Shown here: positions 1-13,108 of the stretch, one piece after another
Layout: each line of letters starts with the position of its first letter
Position numbering within the stretch: position 1 is the first letter of the stretch
Source of the DNA: Patellaria atrata CBS 101060
Taxonomy: Eukaryota > Ascomycota > Dothideomycetes > Patellariales > Patellariaceae
Direction: 5' to 3'
NCBI GenBank assembly: GCA_010093705.1
Contig: MU006113.1
Span: forward strand, 119,165-183,164
DNA: 64,000 nucleotides
Notes under the pieces: model-generated
What the model was told of the DNA's origin: nothing
Database searches by the model: none
What the model saw: the letters and a program-made list of their open reading frames with translations, nothing else
Position numbers and translations under genes: made by a program

Positions 1-2034
1 TCAACCTCCCAATCTCCCTCACCAACCCCTTCTGAAACCCCCTCAGATCGGCCTCCTTCACCCGCGTCATCTTCACCGTCTCCTTCGCGCCGAAAACCCT
101 ATCCACGACGCCGACGGCAACCTTAAACAACTCCCTCACCTCCTCCCTTCTCGTCCGCTCCCTCTTCCTCCTCTCGAGCGCCCTTTCCGGATCCAGATCC
201 ATTTGCTCCTTTTTCCCGACCGAGGCGCGACCTAGCCTCCCGCCTTCCGTGCCCAGCTTGCCGATATCGCGTCTACATTGCTCGAGCGTGCGCAGCCAGA
301 CGTTCGGATCGGAAGACGTGCCCAGGAGCTCGAGATAGAGTCTCAAAGAGCCCGGATCCGGGTGCGGCATGAGCTGGTTGGCCAGCTCCATGATCTCGCC
401 CGCGTTAGCGATGGCGTTGGGGTTGTTCTTGTCGCGGACGCACGTGCTCATCGCGATCCTAAGCATCTTCGGATAGAGCGGAAGACCCCTCTTCACGACG
501 TCTTCTTTGAGGAGTTCGACCACTTGACCCGAGGAGCGCGAGAAGCGGAGCAGACGCATGTACATTGTCAGATTGTCGAGGTCCGGGGCGACGTCGAAGT
601 CTTTCGTGAGGAGATCCCAGTATTGTTTTGCTGTTTTCTTGCTTACGGTTTTGAGGCAGGCTTCCAGGACCATGGAGAGGGTGTTGGAGGTCGGTTTGGC
701 GTAGGCGAGGGAGCGATGTTTCCTCGCCGGTTTCGTCGGATCTGTAGAGCTGGAATTGGTTGTATCTATGGCGATGAATTCGTCACCCCGACGTGGGGCG
801 TCTGGATCTTCGTTGGCGTCCTCGAGCTTCATTTGTTCGGGCGTGTTGGGGGCACGGATGGTCGGCGCACTGGAATTCGCACGTTCCGGAGTGTCCAGGC
901 GGGGGACTTGTCGAGGGATATTCATCGTTTGCTCAACGAGGGAAAGGACATCATCCCAGTCCCTAGGTCGAATCCCAACAAGTAGAAGACGGCCCATAGC
1001 CGCAACAAGGGGTTCATCGACAATGAGATCACCTTTCTTCCACCTGCTCACAATGTCATCCCATATTCGACGACCATCTATTACCGCCGTATCTTTCTGC
1101 CGTGCGATTTCCTCAATTCCCATGTCCGAAGTCTGAGTCATGAGGACCTGTTGACGCAGGGCGTTGAGGATGGTGGTATATGTCATGTTATCTGCAGAGC
1201 CTGGACCACGCTCTGGTAACTTTGCAATTATGCCCCATAGCGCATCCATATTGTTCGCTCTTGCACATACCTTGAGGACCGCATTGGCATGTATTATGGC
1301 AGGTTTGGTGTGGGAGTTTGCGGCTCCCATAGAGTGGAAGAGAGAAAGCGCTTTGCCCAGAGCGTCTGCGTGGTGTGCATGATCCGCTAGACCGCGAAAG
1401 AGAATAACGAAGGTGTGAGAATCAGGCATCTGGCCTCTTTTCTTCATCTGAAAGGTATACCGTCAGCATTTTCTCTGCCTCTAGTTATTGCGTAGATGGA
1501 GTAACAAACCTCATTATACGTCTTAAACGCTCCCTTGATCCTCCCCTGACTCATCTGATAATCCATCAAATGGTTCCAGCTGACAATACACCCACCCTGC
1601 TTATTCGCCATATGTACCAGTGCAATTGCCTTAGCCTCGTCTCCAGCCTTCAGCGTCTTCCTCACATGTTCCGCAAGCGCCAACGGATCAGGTAGATACC
1701 TGAGCTCCATCATGGCGCGTCTCTCGGTCATGCTCGGCTTCGGTGCCATATCCCTTGGATCTTGTGTCACATTTGCCTTTATGACAGCCTTTTGTTTCCT
1801 CCTTTCCGGCGATTTTTCCCATCGTGAGGCACCACTCTTCCCCTTTGCTTCATCCTGAAAAGCCGTCTCTTTCCTATAGATCGGGGCATCATCGGCGTCG
1901 ATATCTAGATAAGTTCGTCGAGTCGTATGCGGGCCTAGAATAGCTGGACTGTGTCGAAAATGGAGGGTTGGCAGGCATTGGTACTGCGTACCAGCACGAA
2001 TGCATCGCGACAAACATGCCCTACGCCCAAGCAT
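1..2034 (-). CDS. Mitochondrial pentatricopeptide-repeat (PPR) protein, 3' end outside window
   Basis: Two exons are visible, 2034-1510 and 1447-1, joined across a 62-bp intron (1448-1509, GTTTGT donor, GCTGAC branch site, CAG acceptor). The frame stays open to base 1, giving 657 codons without a stop. I chose the ATG at 2034 because it yields an Arg-rich N-terminus without acidic residues (MLGRRACLSRCIRAG), a good mitochondrial presequence; an in-frame ATG at 2103 would add 23 residues including acidic ones. From about residue 120 the chain is helical, with PPR-like pairs such as DSHTFVILFRGLADHA (about 184-199), NMTYTTILNALRQ (about 262-274) and DNLTMYMRLLRFSRSSG. PPR proteins bind organelle RNA and act in its processing, stability or translation. 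Which member this is (Dmr1/Ccm1-like is possible) cannot be decided. GC content rises towards the 3' end, which is probably codon bias. Confidence 0.85.
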
Positions 2035-2164
2035 AGATGAAAACGTTGATTCATCGATGTGTTGCGTTGCGTTGGGCGAAAAGGGAGAATCTTCCGTCTT
2101 CACGTCTATCTACGGGTAGGGTCGCAGAAACTCTTTTTTTTTTTTTTTGGGACCCGGAACGTGA

Positions 2165-2172
2165 TCACGTGA
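2165..2172. promoter_or_regulatory. TCACGTGA palindrome upstream of the PPR gene
   Basis: A perfect 8-bp palindrome with a CACGTG E-box core, extended by one A:T pair on each side (2164-2173), lies about 130 bp upstream of the PPR start. bHLH factors of the Cbf1 kind bind such sites in fungi. A second copy of the same octamer sits about 110 bp before NSE1. Function is inferred only from position and palindrome. Confidence 0.4.
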
Positions 2173-5100
2173 TGGACTTGGGATATCAAAGCCGTGTAAG
2201 CCCATCATGGCTGGAACATGACTGAGATACAGATAAATAAAATCAAATGCAATTCAAACAACACCCTCTCAGGCACCATACCCGTATGAACCACCCACAA
2301 TCAGTCTCTCCTCGCATGCTTCCTATCCCTCCTCATGCCAAAACTCTCCTCCATCCCACCTATCAAAACCCATCCCAATCATCAAAACCAAACCAAACCC
2401 AAGCTCCCACTAAGCCCCAACCTAACTAACAAAAAGCCCCGGCAGCCGGGCGTATTCCTTCGGTCGGTCTCGCAACCCGGCTCAAACCTAATCTCCCGCT
2501 AAAGTGACGTCTTTAGCTGAAGAGCTAGGGGGGAACCGTTTCTGCGGGCTGGTGCGGCTTAGTTCATTTATTGCGCCGGGCAAGGTAGCGATTTTGGTGT
2601 TGGTTTTCGGACCGGCTCAACTAGTTTGACGGAGGCGGGAGCGGCTGGCGGTGGGGGGGAAAGAGAGGGAGGGTTGGAGGGCGGAATTGTGGGCGGGAGA
2701 AGGGGGGTGGGAATTCGGAAAGGGTAACTTCACGTTTTTATTCTTTGTATGATTGCTCGTTCTAGGCTATTTAGATAGGATGCGAATAAGTATAGTACTG
2801 TAAGGTATTTACTCTTTGTAATAAAGACCAGTACTATTTCCCCTTCTGTTTTCGCTCTTGTATACTGCATCGTCGCCCTCATAATATCCATCCATCTCCA
2901 AATCACACGACGCAAAGATCCCCATCCCATCACACCGCCTCTTGGCCAAAGAAATTAAATAAATAGAAAAAAAAAAAAAAAAAAAAACAACCCCACCAAG
3001 TACCTACTTCCATCGTATCACCCGCAAACCCACCGTCGACCAAAGATGCGAAAGAAAAATTCCCCACATCACCTCGGCATCCCGACCTTCCCCCCTCTCA
3101 CCTCCGTACATCCCTCCCCATGAACAAAAGGTAGGTAACTCAAACCCAAAAACGTTCGGAACAAAAAGCCAAGAAAAAAAAGCCAACCCAACCGTTACGT
3201 TCCACCATCGGTCCCAAGCGTGGCGAAAAAAGATCGACTTGACGCTCTAGTTACACGACATCTGGTCCCCGTTACCTTACCCACCTAGCGAGTCGATCTC
3301 TCTCATCTTCCCCCGCCTCCCATATCCCCAAAACCCAGTTACTGCCCCCTCCAAAACCCCCCTCCCCTCCAATAATACAGTCGGTAAGAAATGGGGCCTA
3401 ATGTCGTAGAACCCGCCGCGGATGATCGAACCCCACTTTTTAGCTGTCGTGGTTACCTGCATCATGCGATATGGCGGGGACCGGGGTATCTCTCGGGAAA
3501 ATTTGATAAATTCAGCTGTTTGAGCAATATTGTTTGGCGCGAAGGCTGGAGGGAGGAAATCATGAGGTAGTTTTCACATGAATCTGATTCTTTCGAATCG
3601 TCGACAATAACACTTCCCTCCGTACGGCCTGCTGGAATTTTTTTTGGTGGAGCGCAAGGTTGTAGATTCCGAAGGGGGTAAAGGTACTCGGCCCCGCAAC
3701 TTTGCATGCCTCAGGTCTGAGAAAAGACGGAAAGTTTATTCTACACATTTGTGGCGAGTGTTCAGTGTAATCATGGTACAGTACCGGATTGTGGACTGAA
3801 ATCATGTAAAGCTGTTCCCGCTCGTAGTCTAACATCTGAAAGAAGGCTAAGGTGGGCCAATTTTGACAGACCGATCAATTGGTTTGGAAGCTTCGGATCA
3901 CCTTCAATAGTTTCAAACGGTTATACATATGACTGGAAACCGTAATCTGGTCGGAGCTCTTGGCTTGGGTCCTCAACCAAACTGTTCCAAATTGTCCAAA
4001 TCACCAATACGAAACTGTGGAGAATAGAGATACGAGAACGTGCTCACCCCTTTGTGTCAAAAAGTGAGGTTTTGATAGCATTCCGATCCGAGTTTACATA
4101 ATTATCCTTCATCTTTCGCTTGCGCGCTCGCCTCGATAGGATCGATTTACGAATCAGGGATTGCTAACCTCGATCTCGGACCGATAGATTAACAATATAT
4201 TGTCGCGTCATTCCCACATTCTGACAGTGAAGTATACCCATTAATTGAAATTCGGAAACGCCCTCAGACTCATCCATGTCTCCAAGGACCAACGTCTTTC
4301 GTTGAATATCTTCTGTAATGTACTGGGTATCCTCGTCACGTACGGATCCGGTTTCCACTTTGAAAGAAGTCGACCACATTTACCAAGGCCGCGGTGACTG
4401 GAGGAGACCAATGTCGATTACTCGATATCGGACTACCCTTTCGCAGATAGGAAAAAGATCCCAGGAAGAGTGTTTTAGGTGGAAGACAACCCTTCATGTG
4501 AAGGGAATGATGTGTACTCAAGGTGGAGAATTCGAGGGATTCTGTACTGTCGTGTAGTGTATTCATTCTTCTCCTCATTACGGTGTCCACATGATTGCCT
4601 CGGGTCCTCTTTTTCATTTTCATACGATCCATCGGTTATTCACAACATGTGCACATTCAGCTCCTCTTTTTTTTTTTTTTTTTTTCCAAAATCTGGTCGG
4701 TTCGGTTCGGAGTTTTGCCGTCTTGCTCAGCTTACCTCGTGCTCGTAAAAATTTCCACAATGATCTATTTCCGTGTGATCAATGATCGAGCATATAGAGT
4801 GCTAATGTGGAGACCTGCACTGGATGACTCGTGGTCTCTTGTGCTTGCGCCTTGCGATCCTTGTTTGATTCGTATCGGGTGTTGTGGTGTTTTTCGATCC
4901 GGAGAATGGAAAGAGGTCGTGAGAACTTTCACTAATCGCTTATCCCAGGCTAATTCTCTGTACCTGGATGAAGTAAGACGTGCTTGAATTCGTTAGCAAT
5001 ATTCTTCTGAAAATAAGCACTTATCATGGTATTTCAGATTTCGCTTTCGGAAGCTTGGAAGTCACACATCTGCAGTCCCGGTCGTCTAAATGTTAGCGTA

Positions 5101-6349
5101 ATTGCACCAAGTATGAGAGCCGAACGTAGAGGTTACTAACATCCGGAAAAAGGCGGTTGCAAAGTTAAGATCTCGGTCGGGGAACGGGCCGAAGGTCTCA
5201 CTTCTGGTGATAGAGATGCATAAACTGACGCCTCTACGGAGCGGGGCATGAAATATTGGTTGGCGGGGGCTCGAGCAGTCAAGGTTGTAACGAAGAACGG
5301 AGGTTGGAGATGGGGGGATATAGACGAATGGCGACGGAGTTGTTCCCCTCCAAGATGAGGACCCCGACCCAATCATGTCAACACAGCATCGTCAAGAGAA
5401 CTATGGATGCGCGAGCAAGAACAGGCATGCATAAACAGGTGTGATGCAAAGAAACTCTGCCACGTAGGCCGGTAACACGGTCCAGAGCAGCTGCCCAACG
5501 ACGACATAACGAAAGATCATTGTGTGCGCAGACGGCTATTCTGCTGCACCAATCCCGGAGCAATGCATCAAATGGGGCAAAATGTGACAGGTCTGATTCT
5601 GCAATGGACTCACTCCACGTATATGTGTGTATTTGTGACTGCTGGGGTAGGCAAAGCCGGAAAGATGACCTGCGTGCAAAAACTGGGAAAGGGGGACATT
5701 GTACGTGTTACTGGGGAAAACAATTTCAAGCAAAGTACTTGTACTATACAAAAAGGTTATGAAAGCGATTTCAAAACAGATGGCCACCATTATAGGAACC
5801 TAGATACGCATTGGGGAATGAAAGGAAAGGAGACGTATGGACGAACGCAGACGAACGAAATTGCAAATTGTTTCTCGACACCACAGGGTCCGATGCAGAA
5901 ACCAAAGGCTGCGAACGAAAGTAAAAAGACAGAAAAATCTTAACCATCATCTTTTCCCACCGAGAGAATGAAAAGGGGTTATCCTTTAAACTCCTGAATC
6001 GGCGCTTCGCCAGACATTGAGTGTCCTGTGGGACAAATATTGGGGAAGCTCAGTTATCCGCGACACGAAGGAGAGTGAAAGTAACCCTGAAGGAACATCA
6101 GGCCGTCACATCGTTCTTGTAATGCCCCAAACCCCCTAATCCACAACTCCCATTTGAATTTATAAATAACCGCCCCCTTTAAAATGCAAATCGAAGCAAA
6201 AATCCGCAACGCAACCCATGCTTCTTCCTAGAGAGGACCATGTCGAGTGAAATTATGGGAACGTTAGCCACGGAGTCGAGGAGACCAGAGGCACATGGGA
6301 TGTCTATTGCTGATATGCACTTGTATCCGCTTCAGCGCCTAGTAAACAG
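2173..6349. other. 4.2-kb intergenic region between PPR promoter and con7 3' end
   Basis: I see no gene here. Contents: a GC-rich block around 2430-2720 with a short CCGG/CCGG hairpin near 2440, a run of 21 A at 2967-2987, a run of 19 T at 4667-4685, and several open frames under 140 codons without domains or coherent splice partners. The stretch next to 6349 must include the con7 3' UTR. No tRNA B-box, terminal repeats or transposase remnants were recognised. Confidence 0.6.
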
Positions 6350-7953
6350 TCAGCTTTCCATTGAACAGTTTGAGGGTGAGTCGTGAGAGGTTAAACAATA
6401 CATCTGGTTGGGTTGCCCATATGGCGATGGGGGGTAACTGTTATTATTCCCACCGTTATACATCTGTCCCCCATTGGCATATTGAGCCATTCCTTCCAGC
6501 GCAGCTGGACTCTGATTACCATATTGAGGAGGTGGTTGTGTAGCACTCGCAGGTGCGTACCCTATGGGAGGTAATTGATGAGCAGGACCGGATATACCAG
6601 ATGGTGGAGGAACCTGGCCGCGTATCTGGCCGTGCGCATAAACTTGAGAGGTATCACCTCCATTCTCCGGACCGGGCCGCCCTTCTTGTTGACGTTGTCG
6701 TTCGTCCTCTGCTTTACGTTGAGCTTCCTCTTCCTTCTTCTTTGCTTTCCATTCTTTACGTATTTCTTTAAACTCTACACAATAATAAATTAGTATTAAG
6801 TTCGAATTTAGTGAGGCGGGTGCATAAACTAGCACGTCCAGGGTAGCCCTATATTAGTTCGCCACGCAGTCCCAAGACGATCCGTTCCGGTGGAACACCA
6901 TCAGGAGGTTCGTCGCAACGCCAACAAGGAATTGCCCATGTAAATAGTCGTTGGTACGGATATACTTTTATTAGAGTAAAGCTTACCTTCGGGCGTTCGT
7001 TTCACGCCATGAGACTGCATCGTGACATGCGCATTTAAATGATTCAAAGTCCCGTAAGCTTTTTCACACCCATTCCAACCGCACTTATACATTCTTTCAA
7101 TTTCTTCGTATCTCCGTCGCGGGCGCTTGTGCTGCTGCGCCCCGGGAATCGGGACGAAAGAATAAACAGTGGACAGTGGGTGTCCCCCCTAAAGAAAGAG
7201 TGTCAGTTGCACGGCTCCTTCGCATCAAAACATACTGACCGTTGGTGGACGTTGTACCGGAGAGACCATTGCCTGTCCTGGAGGCCCTGATGTTGCCGGG
7301 TGTCCATAATGACCGGGCATCGGGTGTTGCCCTGGTGGGTAGTGTCCACCGGCCCATTCGGGTCGCGGCGCGTACATTGGCGTCGTCGGATGCTGAGCGT
7401 AGTGCGACATATCGTGTTGTTGCGGGGGGTAGGGGGAGTATTGTTGGTGAGAAGGATAAGTCGGGCTCGCGGCTATCGATGGATCTATAGGAAGGTCGGG
7501 GTCAGATTTCACGTTGTGGGCGTTGTGTTTGTTGGCATGGCCATCATTCAAAGGCATAGACGGACTTGTAGCTTGCGCCATACCTCCCGCGCTTCCGCTC
7601 TGCTGGCTAGGAGTGTTGTATGAGCGAATGTAATCTGGGAATGAACCCGAACGCGCCGACGATGGATTGATGCCGTACTCTGACGTTGGAGTGGCGGACG
7701 ATGAGAAGTTCGAAGTTCGTGGATCTTGCCCTTGAGGGTATTGCGCAGCAGACGCTTGATCTGCAGATGGACCTTCAGACTGAGGCTCTGTGAGAGTTGG
7801 ATAGGGCGTATGCAAACCTGACTGCGGGAAATCCGTTGTCTGTCTACCGTCCATAGACTGTTTCGAGGCGTCTAGGTGTGCTGCAAGCTTTGCCTCTGGC
7901 GATTGGGGACTTTGAGATTCGACGGGAAGAGGTGTTGGATAGGCAGTTGACAT
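6350..7953 (-). CDS. con7: Con7-type C2H2 zinc-finger transcription factor
   Basis: Three exons, 7953-7240, 7188-6987 and 6774-6350, encode 446 residues. The introns are 51 bp (7189-7239, GTCAGT...TAG) and 212 bp (6775-6986, GTAAGC...TAG). Residues 1-238 are Pro/Ser/Gln/His-rich and look disordered. Exon 2 carries the family signature STVYSFVPIPGAQQHKRPRR, a basic patch (about 259-264) and one C2H2 finger, C274-x4-C279 followed by two His, ending MQSHG. A charged helix (EEFKEIRKEWKAKKKEEE) follows, then a Gln/Asn/Tyr/Pro-rich tail. This matches Magnaporthe Con7, a nuclear regulator of conidial morphology, chitin synthesis genes and infection structures. Large gene-free spaces flank it on both sides. 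The 212-bp intron is long for this genome; phase is preserved across it. Confidence 0.95.
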
Positions 7954-10900
7954 ATCACGGTAGCAGTGGACAGCCGCCTGCCGGAAACGATTCGTCGTAG
8001 CTCACGGCGAAAGGAGCTAGGGTGGAGTTGTAAGAGCGGACACGAACTACGCTTGAGGCCCAGGAATCCGGCGATTAGTTAATTGTTGTCTACCGCGATG
8101 GCGTGTGGCCCAACTGCGGATGATTTACAGACTGGTGTCTGCGAAAGCTTGAGACTAAGGTAAAAGGGATACCCAAGGTTCGGCAGAACCTGCGCGTCCG
8201 CCAGATAACGCACGGGACCAGTAAGTGTTACTGTTCCCAGCTCTTCGCTTGCCGTGCCCTTTGGATTACTACTCTGCTCGTACGTAGCGCGGGTTTGATC
8301 GATAATCTAAACTTTGTTGACTCGATCACTAGACCAGCACAGGTGCGACGCAAAAGTAGTACGGAATGATGGCAGAGAGGGATTCCGCGAGGGTTTAAGC
8401 GGATTAGCGTAAATTCGCGAAGAAGGTAGGTATTATTGAGAGTATTGACCACCGGGCTAGCGGCAGGATGGATTCAAGTTGGGATAGGGCAATCAAACAC
8501 CGTGTGGCGCCCTGGCCCTGAACAGTAGTGTGGCACCAAAGGTGCAGACAAATGCTTGCAGATGGGTGGGAGGCAAGAAATGCCACACACTAGAAACGCA
8601 AAGACTGGCGCTAGGTGCACCTGGGTTAAGACTCTCTCTTGAGGTAATACGGCCGAGCTTTTCTAGGTGATCGTCTTTACCGGCCGCCACTGATGAGATC
8701 TCTATCGAAGTTGGAGATTATTGTTCAATTACGGGGCACCGCTAAAAGATGGAGTACCACGATGTTGGTGTGGAACGAAAGAGCCGGACTCTGCCCTAAA
8801 GAAATATTCTGCTTTGGCGGGAGCGAGGAAAAGGAAAGGTGCGCGCGCTGTTCTAGAGAGTGGCAGGATAAAGCAGTCCGGTAGTGGATAACAGTGAAGT
8901 GTTATGACTTATGACTCTTGAACGGACTGAAACTCTCTAGGCTGGAAAGAAAGGTGTGTGACCTTCAAGAACCGCAAATCCACAGAATTCGAGCCTTGTA
9001 ACCTTTCGACTGGAATTTCGGCCCTTCGCGCGCGAGTTTTATAATAAATAATAATAGGCTCGCGTGTGAGTTTAGATTCGAATTATTATTATTTTTTTTT
9101 TTTGGAGAGGCAAAAGTCCGTTAGGTGGCTTTTAGATATTTTGAAAACAATCAGAAAATCTTTACTTCTCGTCTTCTCTTACTTGCTGGCTGCTGACAAA
9201 CGGAAACTGGGGTTAAACAGTGGTTCCTTTTCTCTAAACAATCCCACGGTTCTGCATATGATAATGCTTAGTGGAGGTATTATTCCCTGGGTGAGAAGTA
9301 ATTAGTGACGGGGTTAACTCCAACACACTTTCACCGAAACGTCTTAGAAGTCTGGGTTGGAAGAAGATCGGAATATCGGCTACCCAGGGCCCAAAAGGTC
9401 CAAAGGCTTTTTGAGAGAGTTTGATGACTGGACTGTATTCTTCTCAGAGAGAGAGAAGGATATTTTAGACTTGTTGATGTCAAGTCAAGTCAAGACTCAA
9501 GAGTCAGTGCAGCGGTTCCTTTACCCGCGTCCCAGGGCTCTTGCTTGCTTATGCGTTCAGGATACAAGAAAAGTTGTTTCAATGCGTGTAAATAGCGATG
9601 CGCAGAAGACTTGACGGGATCGTCCTTCGATTGTCTGCCTTGTGTTCTTCTCCTGCTAGAGTACGCAAGGTATCGAGCTTTTTCGAAGATTTTGGTTGTG
9701 CTTAAGCCAGGGTTGACTTTTCCTGGTCTGGATTGGCGGCGGGTAACACGTGTAGCACGCACACGCGTAAATAAACTGACGACTGGTGTGATTATAGTCT
9801 GAGACGAAATGATGGGAAGACAAGTTAAGTGCAGAACTGCAGATGGGTCGGTTGTAAGATTCGCGATGCGGGCGATGGGTGGTGCTAGAGACAAAGTTGG
9901 GATGGTGTGGCAATAATTGAGCCTTGGGAGCTTAAAGTGTTTTAAAAAAAAAAAAATAAAAAAAAAAAGAGATCCGGATCGATGAAATAATCATGGAATT
10001 GGCATTTTGGCAAGAGCTGGAAATGGAAGGGGGGAGGGGGGGATGAACGGATCAACTGGCAACTTGGACATGAGGAAAAGAACCCCAGGCGGCGTAAGGC
10101 CCCTTCTGTTTTAATTCCGAGGCTCACACACATAACACATTTCGGATCACGCTCTTTCCCTCTTTTTATCCTCTTCTTCCCACTTTTCACAAGAAACACA
10201 AGTATCATTTGTATCAGAAATGTACGGTGGTGAAGCCGGGCATTCCTCCCGATACAGGTAAATTTCGGGGCCCGGGCAACGGTAAGGTATTTGTACAGTT
10301 GTACAGTCACTTGATACCTGACACATATTCCTCCCGTCTGTGTTGCGGAGGCCTCCGAACCGTCACAAAAAGGCAAAAGGTTAAAAGGTACTCCGTACCT
10401 ACGTGAACATTTTTCAACCGTTCAACGGCGATACGATTTAGGTAGAGATCTGGTGAGATCATCAAAGCTCTACCCGGCTGATAAATGATGATGCAACTCT
10501 GACATTTCATGTGAGGATGGATTCCCTGTCAGCCAGTTGTGAGGTGTCTTTCAACACGGCCATTATTTCTCATTGTGTTTCCCAAATTACTGAGGTTGTA
10601 TTCAATAATGTTTCGACAGGACCTTTTTGTTTGTAATGTACTGTACCTTACGCCCCCCACTCCCCCGGCCCCACCCCCCCTCTCTCCCCCAAACCGCCCC
10701 CGGATCAATACCTTTTAAAAGTACTTCCAGGTTTTCCCTGTGCTGAGGCCAAAAATACGAAAGTTTTACCTCGAGTGTGGAGTCCTTGTCTCGCGTACTT
10801 CCCAATTCCATGTTGCGATGCTGCAACTCCTGCAGTGAATATCCTGTCGATGGGCTGCTAGTGAAGGCTTGTCTCACGAGCTTACGCTGTAACGGAAACG

Positions 10901-13108
10901 CTTTAACCGTAGCTGTGCAGGCGTCAAGGTTAACAAGTGGGAGAAGGAGCCATGGAGGCCATGAGGCTGAAATTTTTAGCTGCTGGGCTATTGTCGGGTC
11001 TGCTGGCCTGCTGCTCGGTCGCGCGTGAAAGACGATGCGACTAGGCATAAATCGGCTTGACGAGGGAACCATCGAAAATGGAGCTTACATGGGGCTACAG
11101 CTTACTAGTTAGGTCCTACGGTTATGTACATACAAGCCATCAAGCGACATTGTTACACAAACTGCTCATCTTGCATCTTGTACGAGCGGCGAGACGACAT
11201 TCACGACGACGCAATTCGACCCAGATACGCCGTACCATATGCATCGCCACAAAATGAAGAAACCCAACAAGTCCAACACAGTTGTAAGGCACTTGCGCTC
11301 GTATGCGGTACGATACAGTACGGATACAGTACACAGCTGATTGCACACACTCATTTCAAGGCCTGTCCGGATATGACGGAGGAGTTTTGTCGCAGATCAT
11401 CTGCTGATTCTGCTCGACCATTCATGAGGGGAACGGACGCGCGCAAAGCTCGGCAAAAGATCCAGATTCAAAGTATTGAAATTGCGGGAGTCTCACTGCA
11501 CATTTCACTGCAGCTCGCCAAATACTTCTACAAACCATCGCCGTAAGTGGGCGGGAAACGGGGAGATTGCTTGTCAAGGCTCAAGTGGAGGGCGGGATAC
11601 ACGCAGCAGCCCAGAATGTACATCTATCGGGCAGGTCGCAACTCGCAAGCCACCGACTTTTTCACTTTTCATCCAACATGGATAAGGCATGCCCGCTTTG
11701 TACAGGTAATATAAAAGAATATCTTGACAGTCGACACTCGGTAAGTTCACTTTACCATGGTCCATTCGAGGGAGGGATGTTGGCTCATCTTCTCCTCTCA
11801 CCACGAGATCTTGCTCTATCCGAGCTCCTTCACCGACTTCATGCACATGCATCTTCCGTTTCGATTGGTAGGCGGCACTGCAACAGAATATCTCGGTGCC
11901 CAGTATTACTCGGCAGCAATGATTCATTCTTTTTCACTTGTCATCCCAGCCTCTCAACAAGAAGGAAGAAATAATAATATCACCTGGCTCATCCGAGTAG
12001 TGACAATAAAGAGGTCCACCAGTAATATACATGCATCCCAACCTCGCGCTTCGCTACCTTTGGCAAAGAGGTTGGATGCATCTGAACCAATCATGTACAC
12101 GGGGAACGCGTCTTTGGTGATGGTGCCCCACTTTCAGCCATATAACAGAGATTTATCGTAGCCCTAGATTCGCTGTCTTGTTGCAACACCAGGCATACGC
12201 ATCGCTTTCAAATTCTTCACTCATCCTGGATAGCTGTAGAAATACTGAAGGTGTTTTTTTTTTTAAAAAAAAAAAAAAATTGGTTTGCTGCTCAACAACT
12301 GAGACAAAGCAAAGCTTTGAGAATTGATCGTACAATCCTGCCCAAGATCAGAGAGAAACAGGACTCAGGACACATTGGTTTCGGCAGATGCACTGAGAAC
12401 GGGTCCCAGAATACAGAAAGCGGGGATTGTTCGACTGTGACTATGGACATCTCCGCTGTTTCATCCGATTATTATTGACATGTTCGGACTCCAGAATCAC
12501 CTGAGGGTTCCTCTTCTTTTTCTCAATGTGGGACAGCAAGAAGCTGACATTGGCGATGCGGAACCTGAGGTTAAAATGGTGCTGTGGGGATAGGAAGAAC
12601 TTCCTTACATGGACCTGATATATTCCGCGGCCAGATCGGGAGGGTCATGGAGTCATATGCATGCATATGCTCCCTCTGGCCAGAAAATCGGCGGCGAATG
12701 AAACGTCTGGACGCATCAGCAATGGTGGTTGTCGCCCCGTGGCGTTTGTCTGCTGTATCCAAAGGACAGAAGAGCTCGAAGAGGTATTGAAATCTCGATG
12801 AACAGCACTGGATGGTTCACCATAATGGTTCATATGGTAGTGATGGGGGATGAGTCCTCGTTGCCACAGGAAGTTGCAATATTAATGCAAACGTAATCAG
12901 CCCAAGCGTCGTCTTACTGTCATCCAGTCTTGACATCTAATCAACCTCAAGGTATGAGGCCAAGCCTCCTTCCATTATCATCTTCCAGTACCTTCAATTG
13001 TTTCTCAGCTCTTTTAGTTCTATGTTATATCGCGTACTGTGAAATGTGACAAATTCTGCATCTAGGAAATCTTTCCTTGGTCCACGAAATGCTTTAAGGT
13101 AGCACCCC
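7954..13108. other. 5.2-kb gene-free region upstream of con7
   Basis: No convincing coding gene is visible. Open frames here (for example 140 codons at 11124-11546 on the plus strand) lack domains and splice partners. A-rich tracts lie at 9942-9970, a T-run near 9090-9103 and a T/A tract near 12254-12280. The position directly upstream of con7 makes a long regulatory region, long 5' leader or non-coding transcript plausible. I found no structural RNA or mobile element. Confidence 0.5.

Noticed and set aside
278-985. 235-codon plus-strand open frame
   Set aside because: Antisense to the PPR coding exon in a GC-rich stretch; no domain, while the minus-strand frame is continuous and protein-like.
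5524-5943. 139-codon frame in the PPR-con7 interval
   Set aside because: No recognised family; composition looks random.
11124-11546. 140-codon frame upstream of con7
   Set aside because: No domain, no splice partners, heavily overlapped by frames on the other strand.
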